A stretch of 64,000 nt of DNA from Caballeronia glathei (GTDB taxonomy: Bacteria; Pseudomonadota; Gammaproteobacteria; Burkholderiales; Burkholderiaceae). Shown one piece after another: positions 46,587 through 55,328 of the stretch (the first letter of the stretch is position 1; every line of letters starts with the position of its first letter). The notes beneath the pieces are model-generated. The model saw only the letters and a program-made list of their open reading frames with translations, did no database searches and was not told the origin of the DNA. The stretch lies in contig NZ_JFHC01000003.1 of assembly GCF_000698595.1 (NCBI RefSeq), positions 1 through 64,000 on the forward strand, written 5' to 3'. Both the position numbers and the translations under genes were made by a program.

Positions 46587-46982
46587 GTGACCGACACCGA
46601 CCTCCCCGGCATCTACCGGAACTACATCGCGTGCCTGAACATGCAGGACTGGCCGAAGCTGGGACAGTTCGTCGACGACGACGTGCACTACAACGGCCAG
46701 CGGATTGGCTTGTCGGGTTATCGCGAGATGCTGGAGCGGGACTTTCGGGAAATTCCGGACCTTTACTTCGACATTCAGCTTCTGGTTTCCGATTCACCTT
46801 ACATAGCGAGCCGGCTGGCGTTCGCCTGTACGCCGAGCGGCAAATTCCTCGGCCTCGCTGTGAACGGGAAAAAAGTCTCCTTTACGGAGAACGTGTTCTA
46901 CAAATTCCGGGGAAACAAGATCGAGCAGGTCTGGTCAGTCATCGACAAGGCGGCCATCGAAGCTCAGCTTCCAGCGCAATGA
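46587..46982 (+). CDS. SnoaL-like/NTF2-fold protein
   Basis: 131 residues, single cone-like alpha+beta domain (YIACLNMQDWPKLGQFVDDDVHYNGQRIGLSGYREMLERDFREIPDLYFDI). Such domains occur in polyketide cyclases and small hydrolases; the substrate is unknown. The start is GTG with GGAAGGAGA six bases upstream. It stands alone after the MFS gene. Confidence 0.8.
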   Translation: MTDTDLPGIYRNYIACLNMQDWPKLGQFVDDDVHYNGQRIGLSGYREMLERDFREIPDLYFDIQLLVSDSPYIASRLAFACTPSGKFLGLAVNGKKVSFTENVFYKFRGNKIEQVWSVIDKAAIEAQLPAQ

Positions 46983-47125
46983 ATTCCAGGCGCGCTTGCC
47001 CGCCGTGAAGCGTGACGCACGGACCTTTCGGACCACAACGAAGGCTCGTCGCCCGGCGAAGACGATTCGGCCGGAAGCGATCACGCGAAACACACGGGGG
47101 CGTGTCGCTTCCGGCCGGCGGTCCG

Positions 47126-47896
47126 TCAGATCGACTTGACTTCTCCGCCGTCCATCCTCAACGTCGATCCCGTCATCCAATGCGCCTCGGGCGACACGAG
47201 GAACGCCATCAACTCGGCAATCTCCTCGGGCGTGCCGTACCGCGCGATCCCCGCTTCGAGCGGAAACTTCGCCGTCGCTTCTTCCACGCTCATGTTGTGC
47301 AGCGGCGCCCAATGGTCCAGATAGGATTGCCGCCGACCCGTCATCACGGGGCCCGGCAGCACACTGTTCACCTGTACGCCGTCTGCGATGCCGCGGTCCG
47401 AGAACGCCTTCGCCAGCGCCACGATTGCGGCGTTGATCGTGCCCACGGCCGCGTACGGTGCCTTCGGAAACAGCGCCGAATTACCCGACATCAGCACGAC
47501 CGATCCTGACGTTTTCTTCAGGGACGGCCATGCCGCCACCGTCAATCGCCGCGCGCCGTGAAGCTTGAGCGCGAGGCCGCGTTCCCATTGTTCGTCGGTC
47601 ATGTCGAACAGGTCGATTTGCGGCACGGCGCCCGCGATGTTGAGCAACGCATCGATCCGGCCGAACGTCGAAAGCGTCTGATCGACCACGTGTTGCGCGG
47701 CGTCGGCCTCGGACAGGTCCAGGTCGATTGCAAGAGGCGTGGCACCGGCCCTGGTCACGTCGGCGGCGGTCTGGTCGAGGTTCTCGCGGTTGCGCGCAAC
47801 GAGTACGACCGAGGCAAAATCCCGCGCCAGCCTGATGGCGGTCGAACGGCCGATCCCCTGGCTCGCGCCCGTGACGATGGCTACTTTGCTGGACAT
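47126..47896 (-). CDS. SDR-fold protein with altered active site
   Basis: 256 residues. Cofactor site TGASQGIGRST (9-19) is normal. In the catalytic region Tyr148 is present (KAPYAAVGTINAAI) but the Lys four residues later is Gly152, and NNAG reads NIAG. Lys is essential in classical SDRs, so this protein may use another mechanism or be non-catalytic. It is the last of the leftward trio with a quinone-oxidoreductase-like and an alpha/beta-hydrolase-fold gene. Confidence 0.85.
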   Translation of the reverse strand: MSSKVAIVTGASQGIGRSTAIRLARDFASVVLVARNRENLDQTAADVTRAGATPLAIDLDLSEADAAQHVVDQTLSTFGRIDALLNIAGAVPQIDLFDMTDEQWERGLALKLHGARRLTVAAWPSLKKTSGSVVLMSGNSALFPKAPYAAVGTINAAIVALAKAFSDRGIADGVQVNSVLPGPVMTGRRQSYLDHWAPLHNMSVEEATAKFPLEAGIARYGTPEEIAELMAFLVSPEAHWMTGSTLRMDGGEVKSI

Positions 47897-47939
47897 CTTC
47901 CTTCTCCTTGACTCGTGTATGGAGTGACTGTGTATCGAT

Positions 47940-48911
47940 TCAGTGGACGACGACCATCTTGCCGCCGGCCTGGTTGGCTTCCATCACGCGATGCGCCTCG
48001 TGAATGTCGTCGAAGCCGAACACGCGGGCCGGTTTCGCGTCGAGCCGCCCCGCGGCAACGTCTTCGGCGATCTTTCGAAGCGGCACGTCGGCAAGCGGAA
48101 AGCCCGGCGTACCGAATACGAAACTGCCGAAGAACGTCAGGTAGACGCCGCTCGCCATCTGGAGAAGAGGGTTGAAATCCGCGATGGGATCAAGGCCGCC
48201 GAGCCAGCCCGCAAGACAGGCGCGGCCGCCGCGCCGCAACATGGCAAGCGAATCCAGAATCGTGCTGTTGCCGACGAGGTCGAGCACGGCGTCGATCTGC
48301 TTCGCCTCGGCGATGCGCTTCGACAGATCGGGGCCTTCGATTTCGACACGCGTGGCGCCCAGGCTTTCCAGCATCGAAAAACGCGATGCGCTGCGCGTGG
48401 TCGCGATGACCGTGGCGCCGGCGTTGACGGCGAGCTTCACCGCCGCCTGTCCAAACGACGAGGTCGCACCCCGGATCACGAGCGTCTGCCCCGATGTCAG
48501 TTCGAGGTTGCGGAACAGACACGTCCACGCGGTTGCATAGGTTTCCGGAATGGCCGCGAGCTCGGCCCACGGCAGCGATGCTTCGATCAGCGCCACGTTG
48601 GACACGGGCGCCCGTGTGTATTCGGCATAGCTGCCGTTGATCGTGCGCCCGAGGCCGCCCATCAGCGCGGCGACTTTCGCTCCGACCGGGAATTCGCCGC
48701 CGGGACACGACTTCACCACACCCACACATTCGATGCCGCTCACTCTGGCCGCTTCGGCCCACTCTCCGCGGCGCATGTGCATCTCGGCATGATTGATGCC
48801 GAATGCCTTGATTTCGATGACCACGTGGCCCGCCAGCGGTTCGGGTTCAGGCAACTCCGTGTACACGAGGCTATCCACGCCGCCGAATTTGTCGAGAACG
48901 ATTGCACGCAT
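47940..48911 (-). CDS. Quinone oxidoreductase-like MDR protein
   Basis: 323 residues. Medium-chain dehydrogenase fold with a GroES-like N-terminal domain and a Rossmann domain (IRGATSSFGQAAVKLAVNAGATVIATTRS, about 150-180). The zinc-binding Cys pattern of alcohol dehydrogenases is absent, which fits the NADPH-dependent quinone reductase/QOR branch. It lies between the SDR (43 bases) and the hydrolase gene (114 bases), same strand. Confidence 0.87.
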   Translation of the reverse strand: MRAIVLDKFGGVDSLVYTELPEPEPLAGHVVIEIKAFGINHAEMHMRRGEWAEAARVSGIECVGVVKSCPGGEFPVGAKVAALMGGLGRTINGSYAEYTRAPVSNVALIEASLPWAELAAIPETYATAWTCLFRNLELTSGQTLVIRGATSSFGQAAVKLAVNAGATVIATTRSASRFSMLESLGATRVEIEGPDLSKRIAEAKQIDAVLDLVGNSTILDSLAMLRRGGRACLAGWLGGLDPIADFNPLLQMASGVYLTFFGSFVFGTPGFPLADVPLRKIAEDVAAGRLDAKPARVFGFDDIHEAHRVMEANQAGGKMVVVH

Positions 48912-49025
48912 GATCTCTCTCCTTCAGTTTGAACACATACGGTTGTCAATGCCGACAATGCATGCGCATGCCAGCGAACAGGAAACTTGCTCACGGCCGC
49001 GGCGCTCCGCGGCCTCGCCCGCTTT

Positions 49026-49721
49026 CTAACGAGCCGGAATCGAACGGGCCGCTTCGACGATCACCTTTGTCACGGTGTCGGGAGACGTGACGATCGGCGT
49101 GTGATCGGCCGGGTATGAATGCACGCGCGCGTTCATGCGCTGTGCCATGAAATGCTGCGTGTCGCTGCTGATCATCCGGTCCTGCCCGGCGATCAGGAAC
49201 CAGCTCGGACGATCCTTCCAGAGCGGACGCCCGACCGGTTCGCCGATGCATGAAACCGAAATGGGCCGTTGAACCGCGCCGAGCACCGCCAACTCGTGCG
49301 GCGCCGCCTGCGGTGCGAACGCATCCGCGAATGCCTCTTCAGGCAGCCAGATCAGGCCGTGGCGGTCCGGCGCCAGCTTCGGCGCCTGCGGGTGTGCTTC
49401 ACCGCGATAGAACACGTCGCCCACGGTTTCGCCTTCGTCCGGCGCAAGCGCGGCCACGTACACCAGCGCCTCCACGTTCTCCGCGCGTGTCGAGCTGATC
49501 ACCGCGCCGGCATACGCGTGCCCGGCGAGGACGACCGGACCGTCGATTCGTTCGAGCGTTCTATCCAGCGCCGCCACGTCTTCCTGCAACGAGGTGAGCG
49601 GCAACGGCGCCGCGACCGCACGAATGCCATGTTCCTTCAAACGTTCGATGACCTTGCTCCAGCTCGAGCCGTCTGCCCACGCACCGTGCACAAGCACCGC
49701 GCTCACGTTGTCTGTCTCCAT
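49026..49721 (-). CDS. Alpha/beta-hydrolase-fold protein lacking nucleophile Ser
   Basis: 231 residues, EstC-like alpha/beta hydrolase fold with oxyanion region VHGAWADGSSW (11-21). The nucleophile elbow reads GHAYAG (67-72), Ala69 where Ser is expected; the base change is clear in the DNA (GCG). The putative acid (GQDRM) and His (ADHTPI) are in place. I recall similar GHAYAG sequences in other Burkholderiaceae, so it may be a natural subfamily. First gene of the leftward trio, divergent from the CGNR regulator. Confidence 0.85.
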   Translation of the reverse strand: METDNVSAVLVHGAWADGSSWSKVIERLKEHGIRAVAAPLPLTSLQEDVAALDRTLERIDGPVVLAGHAYAGAVISSTRAENVEALVYVAALAPDEGETVGDVFYRGEAHPQAPKLAPDRHGLIWLPEEAFADAFAPQAAPHELAVLGAVQRPISVSCIGEPVGRPLWKDRPSWFLIAGQDRMISSDTQHFMAQRMNARVHSYPADHTPIVTSPDTVTKVIVEAARSIPAR

Positions 49722-49780
49722 TGGTCGCTCCTTTGAATGAAGTGGCTACTGCTTCGGACGCGGATCAGCGGGCGCTCTAT

Positions 49781-49853
49781 GTAACCTGCCTAACGCGTTA
49801 ATAGAGGTTACTAATGGAGGGTGTAACTTGTCAAGTGCGTTCTATGTGGTTAC
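49781..49853. promoter_or_regulatory. Two tandem dyads, likely operator of the CGNR regulator
   Basis: Half-sites GTAACC (49781), GGTTAC (49806-49811), GTAACT (49823) and GGTTAC (49848-49853). They form two inverted pairs, each with starts 25 bases apart, and the pairs repeat with a 42-base shift (four helical turns). The centre of the first pair is the palindrome TAACGCGTTA (49791-49800). They lie between the leftward trio and the rightward CGNR gene. Confidence 0.6.
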
Positions 49854-49889
49854 GATTTCGTCACCGTCACTTCACATTTTTCACAAGAG

Positions 49890-50522
49890 ATGGACTACCG
49901 TCAGATACCCGCGATATTCCTTGCCGACGCGCCCGGGCTCGATTTCCTGAACTCGGTTGCGACGCCGGTGGACGAGCCGGTCGACTGGATCAGCGATGGC
50001 GAGGGCCTGCTGGCGTGGCTCGACCAGGCCGGGCTTGTGCCCTCCGGCGCGATCGAAGACGTGCGGGTGCGGTCGACGCCTGCCGAGCTTGACGAAGCGG
50101 CGGCGCGGGCGCGCGAGCTGCGCGAATGGTTCAGAGGATTTGTCCGCAAGAGGAAAGGCCGGCCGCTGACCGCCAGAGACGTGCGGGCGCTCGAACCCCT
50201 GAATCAGCTGCTCGAGCGGGATGAGCAGCATGCTGAAATCGTCGCCGGTGCGCCGGGTGGCGTGACCCCATTCGAACTGCGCGCGAATCGGCGCTGGCAG
50301 TCAGCAGCGTCGTTGCTGATGCCGATAGCCGAAGCGCTGGCCAGAGTCGTCTGTGAGGAGGACTTCACGCACGTAAAAGCGTGCGAAGGACCCGGATGCA
50401 CGTTGATGTTCGCTGATCACACGCGGGGCCACGTCCGCCGGTGGTGCAGCATGGCGATCTGCGGCAACCGCGCGAAGGTTGCGGCTCACCGCAAGCGGCT
50501 CAGGGAGCAGGCAAACGGCTGA
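49890..50522 (+). CDS. CGNR zinc-finger (ABATE-domain) regulator
   Basis: 210 residues. N-terminal ABATE domain (about 8-140), then C-terminal CGNR zinc finger: C165, C170, C186 and C191 in CEGPGC...WCSMAICGNRAKVAAHRKR. The family is thought to regulate transcription through stress or small-molecule sensing. It is divergent from the SDR/MDR/hydrolase trio, and the double dyad between them is likely its target. Confidence 0.9.
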   Translation: MDYRQIPAIFLADAPGLDFLNSVATPVDEPVDWISDGEGLLAWLDQAGLVPSGAIEDVRVRSTPAELDEAAARARELREWFRGFVRKRKGRPLTARDVRALEPLNQLLERDEQHAEIVAGAPGGVTPFELRANRRWQSAASLLMPIAEALARVVCEEDFTHVKACEGPGCTLMFADHTRGHVRRWCSMAICGNRAKVAAHRKRLREQANG

Positions 50523-50555
50523 TGTGATGTCGGCAGCGTCATCGCGCCGGGCCGT

Positions 50556-51476
50556 TCACAGCCAGTAAAGCCAGGCCAGCAGGGTCACGATTGAAAACAG
50601 CGTCGTCATTGAAATGGCGGCACCCGCCAATGACTTTTCGACGTCGTATTCGCTCGCGAGCACATACGCGCTCTTGGCCGTCGGCACCGCGGCGCAGATC
50701 ACCGCTGCGATGGTGAAGGTGTGGTTCAGTCCGACGGCGATGCACAGTCCATACACGACCATCGGCATCACCACCAGTTTGAGCACGGTCAGCAGCGCGT
50801 AACGGCTCATATGACCGCGCAATTCGCTGATCGACAGATCAAGGCCGATGGCGAACAGCGCGCATGGCGTCAGTGCTTCTCCGAGTATGCCGAGGCAGGT
50901 CGCAACAGGCGCGGGCAACCTGAATCCAAGGATCGACCAGAGCAGAGCCAGGAGCGTGGCAAGAATGACGGGATTGGTGCCGATTTGTCTGGCAAGTGCG
51001 GTTGCGCGTGTCTTGCGCGAATCGGTGCGCTGGTCGATTTCGAGCAGAACGACGAGCGCGGGGAACATGATCGCGCCGACGAACACCGTCGCGACCGCTG
51101 CGGCGAGAATGCCCTGCTGACCGTGCAGCGCTCGCAGGATGGGGAGCGCGACGAAGCCGGTGTTGGTCATCGAGGCCACGGCGGCCAGCATCGCGCTCGT
51201 TCCCAACCTTGCGCGCCAGCCAATGCGTGCCGCGAGAAACACGGCGGCAAAGCAGAGCAGCGAGCCTCCGCCGAATGCCGCAATAAAGCGCCACTCCAGC
51301 AGCGCGCCGAGCGGCTCTTCGGCAACGGTCAGGAAAACCAGCGCCGGCATTGCGACGAAATAGGCGAACTGCATCAGCGGGCCGGCGAGCGTGCGCGGCA
51401 GATAGCCCAGGGCGCCCGCCGCATAGCCGCTCAGGATGATGGCGAAAATCGGCAATATCAGACTGGCGATATGCAT
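50556..51476 (-). CDS. AEC-family (auxin efflux carrier-like) transporter
   Basis: 306 residues with ten predicted helices in two repeats, opening IASLILPIFAIILSGYAAGALGYLPR. Bacterial members transport malonate, malate or other organic acids; substrate is not clear. GGAG lies nine bases before the ATG at 51476; a TTG six codons upstream is less likely. Convergent with the CGNR gene. Confidence 0.88.
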   Translation of the reverse strand: MHIASLILPIFAIILSGYAAGALGYLPRTLAGPLMQFAYFVAMPALVFLTVAEEPLGALLEWRFIAAFGGGSLLCFAAVFLAARIGWRARLGTSAMLAAVASMTNTGFVALPILRALHGQQGILAAAVATVFVGAIMFPALVVLLEIDQRTDSRKTRATALARQIGTNPVILATLLALLWSILGFRLPAPVATCLGILGEALTPCALFAIGLDLSISELRGHMSRYALLTVLKLVVMPMVVYGLCIAVGLNHTFTIAAVICAAVPTAKSAYVLASEYDVEKSLAGAAISMTTLFSIVTLLAWLYWL

Positions 51477-51811
51477 GGTCGGGCTCCGTAGCAAACAGAC
51501 CAGCCGGTATCAGCTGTTGGAGCTTACTCGTTCCGCCACCGGTGTCCTGCGTTCACGCCAAATTCCTGTCCTTCACGATGTTGGACTGCGCGATCGACAG
51601 CAAGCCGGAAACCTGCGATAGCTCCGGATTGCGTCGACTGGACCGTTCGACACGGCGCACGGCCCAATGAAATGCGCCGCACGAAGGCGTTGCGGATCGA
51701 CCTTCGTGCAGAGAGAACGTGCGCGCAATATAGCCCTTGCTCGGCCCCGTGAGGTCGAAGCTTACGGCGCGCTACCTCGGAACACGGCGGCTGACAGCCG
51801 TGAGCAACGCC
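51477..51811. other. Intergenic region, no gene seen
   Basis: About 335 bases between two leftward genes. No convincing coding region, hairpin or palindrome. It must hold the promoter of the AEC transporter. Confidence 0.35.
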
Positions 51812-52687
51812 TTATTCCTGTGCCGCCAGCTTGTCCTGCGTGTGGGTCTCGAAGTCGGCGGCGTCGTGGCGCTCGTGCAACTGACTGGACGCCTCCCCAG
51901 AGACCCGGTTGACCATGCGGCCGCGCTGCACGGCGGGACGCTCGCCGATGGCGTCGGCCCATCGCCGCACGTGCTTGTAGTCCTGCACGGAGAGAAACTC
52001 GGCCGACTCGTAGAGCCAGCCCTTGACCAGTCCGCCGTACCAAGGCCAGATCGCGATATCGGCAATGGTGTATTCATTCCCGGCCACGTAGGCGTTGTCA
52101 GCGAGCCGCTTGTCGAGCACGTCGAGCTGGCGCTTGACCTCCATCGTGAACCGGTCGATCGGATATTCCATCTTGGTCGGCGCATAGGCGTAAAAATGCC
52201 CGAAGCCGCCGCCCAGATACGGCGCGCTACCCATCTGCCAGAACAGCCACGACAGGCACTCGGCGCGCGCGCTGGCGTTCGTCGGCAACAGCGCGCCGAA
52301 TTTTTCGGCGAGATACAGCAGGATCGCACCGGATTCGAAGACACGTATCGGCGCGTCCCCGCTGCGATCCACCAGCGCCGGAATCTTCGAATTCGGGTTT
52401 GCTTCGACAAAGCCGCTGCCGAACTGCTCGCCATCTCTGATTCTGATGAGCCACGCGTCGTATTCGGCGCCCCGGTGACCCAGTGCGAGCAGTTCCTCCA
52501 GCATCACCGTGATCTTCACGCCGTTCGGCGTGGCGAGCGAATAGAGCTGCAGCGGATGACGGCCGACCGGCAGCGCCTTTTCGTGAGTAGGGCCGGAGAT
52601 CGGGCGGTTGATGTTTGCAAAATGGCCGCCGTTTTCCTTGCTCCACGTCCAGACCTTCGGCGGTACGTACTCGTGCGAATCGCTCAT
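51812..52687 (-). CDS. yghU: Glutathione-dependent disulfide reductase YghU
   Basis: 291 residues, close to YghU (288). Long N-terminal extension (VPPKVWTWSKENGGHFANINRPISGPTHEKALPVG), then thioredoxin-like domain with LYSLATPNGVKITVMLEE, NPNSKIPALVD and FESGAILLYLAEKFG, and helical domain with NEYTIADIAIWPW. The known protein is a disulfide reductase that binds two glutathiones. Monocistronic. Confidence 0.93.
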   Translation of the reverse strand: MSDSHEYVPPKVWTWSKENGGHFANINRPISGPTHEKALPVGRHPLQLYSLATPNGVKITVMLEELLALGHRGAEYDAWLIRIRDGEQFGSGFVEANPNSKIPALVDRSGDAPIRVFESGAILLYLAEKFGALLPTNASARAECLSWLFWQMGSAPYLGGGFGHFYAYAPTKMEYPIDRFTMEVKRQLDVLDKRLADNAYVAGNEYTIADIAIWPWYGGLVKGWLYESAEFLSVQDYKHVRRWADAIGERPAVQRGRMVNRVSGEASSQLHERHDAADFETHTQDKLAAQE

Positions 52688-52996
52688 GCTTCACGCTCCT
52701 TGTGTTCGATCATGCGATTCGCGCGAGCTTAGCAAATAGGCGCGAAACACGCTGGCCGTACCCGGTGCCGACAAAGTCGGTCCTGATCGTGATGCAGATG
52801 TAAGAAAGAGATCGATTCGACGCCGCGCACGCCTCCTGCGGCGCCATCGTGCCCACTAGCGCGGGCGCTGTCTTGCGCGGCGACGGTTTCCTGTGCGAAT
52901 GCAATCCGCCCGTTCGTCCGGCGGCCGAGCGCGAGCAGCGTCCTTGCGCAGAGGCGGCCGGCAGCCGATGCGATACCGAACGCGGCGCGGATTGGA
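52688..52996. other. Intergenic region, no gene seen
   Basis: About 310 bases between two leftward genes. Nothing coding or structured was found. The part nearest yghU (52690-52760) should carry its promoter. Confidence 0.35.
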
Positions 52997-53833
52997 CTAC
53001 GCGGACTGCTTCGGCTGCGCCGCTCCGGCGGCAGGTTGTCCGATCCAGCGGTTCAACGCGGCGGTGCATGTCAGCGTCGCCACATACACGATGAGCTGGA
53101 TGCCAGCCGGCCGGGCCGTATACCCGACCAGCGTATGCAGCATCTTCCCGACGATACTGGTTTCGTCGAGCAGCCACGAGGTATCCCAGACTTGCTCGCC
53201 CAGCGCGGGCACGAGCCCGGCGGACAGCAGATAGCCGGCACACTGGCTTGCCATGCCGGCCGAGAGCAGCATGATCAGCCAGTTCGTCACGCTGAAAAGG
53301 CGCTTGACGGGAATCTGCAAGAGGCCGAAATACATGCAGGCGCCCAGCCCGATGCCGCCCAGCATGCCGATGACACCGCCGACAACCATCTGCGACATCT
53401 GCCCCGGGTCACCCGCGGCGATGCCGTAGAGGAAGAGCACCGTCTCCGAGCCTTCGCGCAGCACGGCCACCGCGACCACGATCGCCAGACCCGTCAACGG
53501 CTTGGCCCCACTTGCAACGGCCCTGCCGACGGAATTCAGATGCATCGCCATTTCCCGCCCGTGCTTGCTCATCCATACGCTGTGCCAGGTGAGCATCGCG
53601 ACGGCGAGGAACATGATCGACGCATTGAACACTTCCTGACCCATGCCGGATGCAAGCGTGCCGATGGCGTCGGCGAACACGGCAACGAGCGTCGCGCCGA
53701 CGATGCCGGCGAGCAGTCCGCTCGACACCCAGAAGCCGCGCCGCGGCACGCCTTTGGTCGCCGCCATCACGATCGAGATGACGAGGGCGGCTTCGAGGAC
53801 TTCGCGAAACACGATGATGGCAGTCGACAGCAT
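52997..53833 (-). CDS. FTR1-family high-affinity iron permease
   Basis: 278 residues, seven membrane helices. The two iron-binding motifs are present: REVLE (10-14) and REGSE (126-130), as in Ftr1/EfeU. The start at MLSTAII has CTGGAG upstream. No efeO or efeB genes follow, so it is a lone permease. A Fur-like AT-rich stretch lies upstream (53949-53980). A TonB-dependent receptor lies 1.5 kb to the right, so iron supply may be a shared theme. Confidence 0.9.
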   Translation of the reverse strand: MLSTAIIVFREVLEAALVISIVMAATKGVPRRGFWVSSGLLAGIVGATLVAVFADAIGTLASGMGQEVFNASIMFLAVAMLTWHSVWMSKHGREMAMHLNSVGRAVASGAKPLTGLAIVVAVAVLREGSETVLFLYGIAAGDPGQMSQMVVGGVIGMLGGIGLGACMYFGLLQIPVKRLFSVTNWLIMLLSAGMASQCAGYLLSAGLVPALGEQVWDTSWLLDETSIVGKMLHTLVGYTARPAGIQLIVYVATLTCTAALNRWIGQPAAGAAQPKQSA

Positions 53834-54319
53834 GCGGGAACTCCAGGTTGAAGGCGATGGTGTTGGGGCGACGTGCACGGCACGGGAGGCAGGAGACGGC
53901 GCACGTGAGCCGATGCCGGGCAGGACTACTGCGTCCGCATCTGCACGTCAATAAGAATAGGATTGACTCGCATTGTCTTCTAAATTTTTTCCGGCCTTCA
54001 GGGGAGTTGCCGCAGACGGCAGCAGAGTCGCATCATTGAGGGAAGTCGAGTGCCACCCCACGTACACCGACGCGCCTGGCCCAAGAAGGTCCGAACGTTC
54101 GATTACTGGCCGACGGATCAGACGATTCGGCTTGTGGCGGCTGCATCGCGTGACGCGATCTCGAGTCTCGCGCCCCCGTGCCGAACCACGCGATGGTTCC
54201 CGACAAGCCTTAGCATCCGCTTAGCGTTCGCTGGGCGGCCGCTTCCAGGCCGTCTAAGGATGGTCTAAGTCTTCGTCCGAAAGATGGTGGATTGCGTATC
54301 CACTTGCACAAGAGGCCCT
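53834..54319. promoter_or_regulatory. Intergenic region upstream of FTR1, Fur-like stretch
   Basis: 486 bases. The leftward strand near 53950-53980 reads AATGCGAGTCAATCC then TATTCTTATT, a weak match to the Fur box. The rest, including short frames at 54050-54268, shows nothing convincing. Confidence 0.3.
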
Positions 54320-54631
54320 ATGACGATCACCGCGCAGGCAAACGGCGGCCTGCTCGAGCCGGTCGAGATCGAGTTGCTGCCTCCGATGGGCGCGGAACCC
54401 GCCTGCGTCGCGGTCTATCTGCCCCAGCCGAATCCGCAGCCGTCGCATCAGCTGTGGAACCATCGGCCGGATGGCAGCCGCTATGCGGTGGACCAGCAAC
54501 TCGCGTCCCTGTCGGCGCTCGTGGACGATTGCATTCTCCTGTCGGGCGCCGACGGTGCCACGCTGGTCGAACTCGCCGCGACGTTCGAGCGATGCGCGGC
54601 GCGAATCCGGCTGGCATCCGCGGGTCGTTGA
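54320..54631 (+). CDS. Small hypothetical protein
   Basis: 103 residues from MTITAQANGGLLEPVEIELLPPMG. AGAGG lies five bases before the ATG. No signal peptide or helix; proline-rich first half, then a helical second half with LVELAATFERCAARIRLA. No family recognised. Codon use fits a genuine gene. Separated from its neighbours by long gaps. Confidence 0.55.
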   Translation: MTITAQANGGLLEPVEIELLPPMGAEPACVAVYLPQPNPQPSHQLWNHRPDGSRYAVDQQLASLSALVDDCILLSGADGATLVELAATFERCAARIRLASAGR

Positions 54632-55328
54632 GCAGCGTTTGCGCATGCGACCTCGCTCCTGATCGCAACGAAAGCGTTCGTGTTCTCCCTTCTAGTGTGT
54701 CGGGCGTTCGCGCGCACGCAGCCGCATCGGCGTGCGCGCGATGTGCATCGCCGATCGTCTGGTCAACTGCGTGCGTGGACGGCTCGGTCGATGTCCGTCT
54801 TCCTCGCTCGGCGGGCGCTCCCGGATGAAACCCTTCGACGTCGAAACGCGCACGCTCTTGAGCGGAGCCAATGAACGCATGGACAGCGCAGGCTTGCTTC
54901 ATTGCCTCTACGTCAATATTCCGTAACTGACGCGAAAGCACCGGCGTAAAGGCCGTTGCCTTTCGCTCGCATGCGAATCGACCCGACGTTGCCACCAGAC
55001 ACAGCCCCGCGATAATTATTCGCGCCGCGGCGGAATAAATTAAGCACCTTCTTCGTTCACATGTCGGTGCGACGCAACCGAGGTCCTTGCGCGCGCAAAT
55101 CTGACCGCGATCGCCGATGCAGCGATCGCATTCGATCACATCCCCACAACGAGCTTTCACCCGCCACGCGTCTTTGCGCGCATGGCGGATGCATGCCTTC
55201 GATTTGGCGTTGGGGTCGAGCAGAAAGACCACGAAGCGACATCCCTCAAGAACGCCCAAGCGAAGGACACCAGAAGCAACGTCGATGCAAGACGGTGCAA
55301 CCGAAGTCTGTTCGAAAGGGGATGAGCG
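54632..55328. promoter_or_regulatory. Intergenic region upstream of TonB receptor, Fur-like box
   Basis: About 700 bases with no convincing gene. At 55009-55023 CGATAATTATTCGCG resembles half to three quarters of a Fur box (GATAAT-N-ATTATC). It is about 310 bases before the receptor gene. Frames of 60-85 residues here lack ribosome binding sites. Confidence 0.4.
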
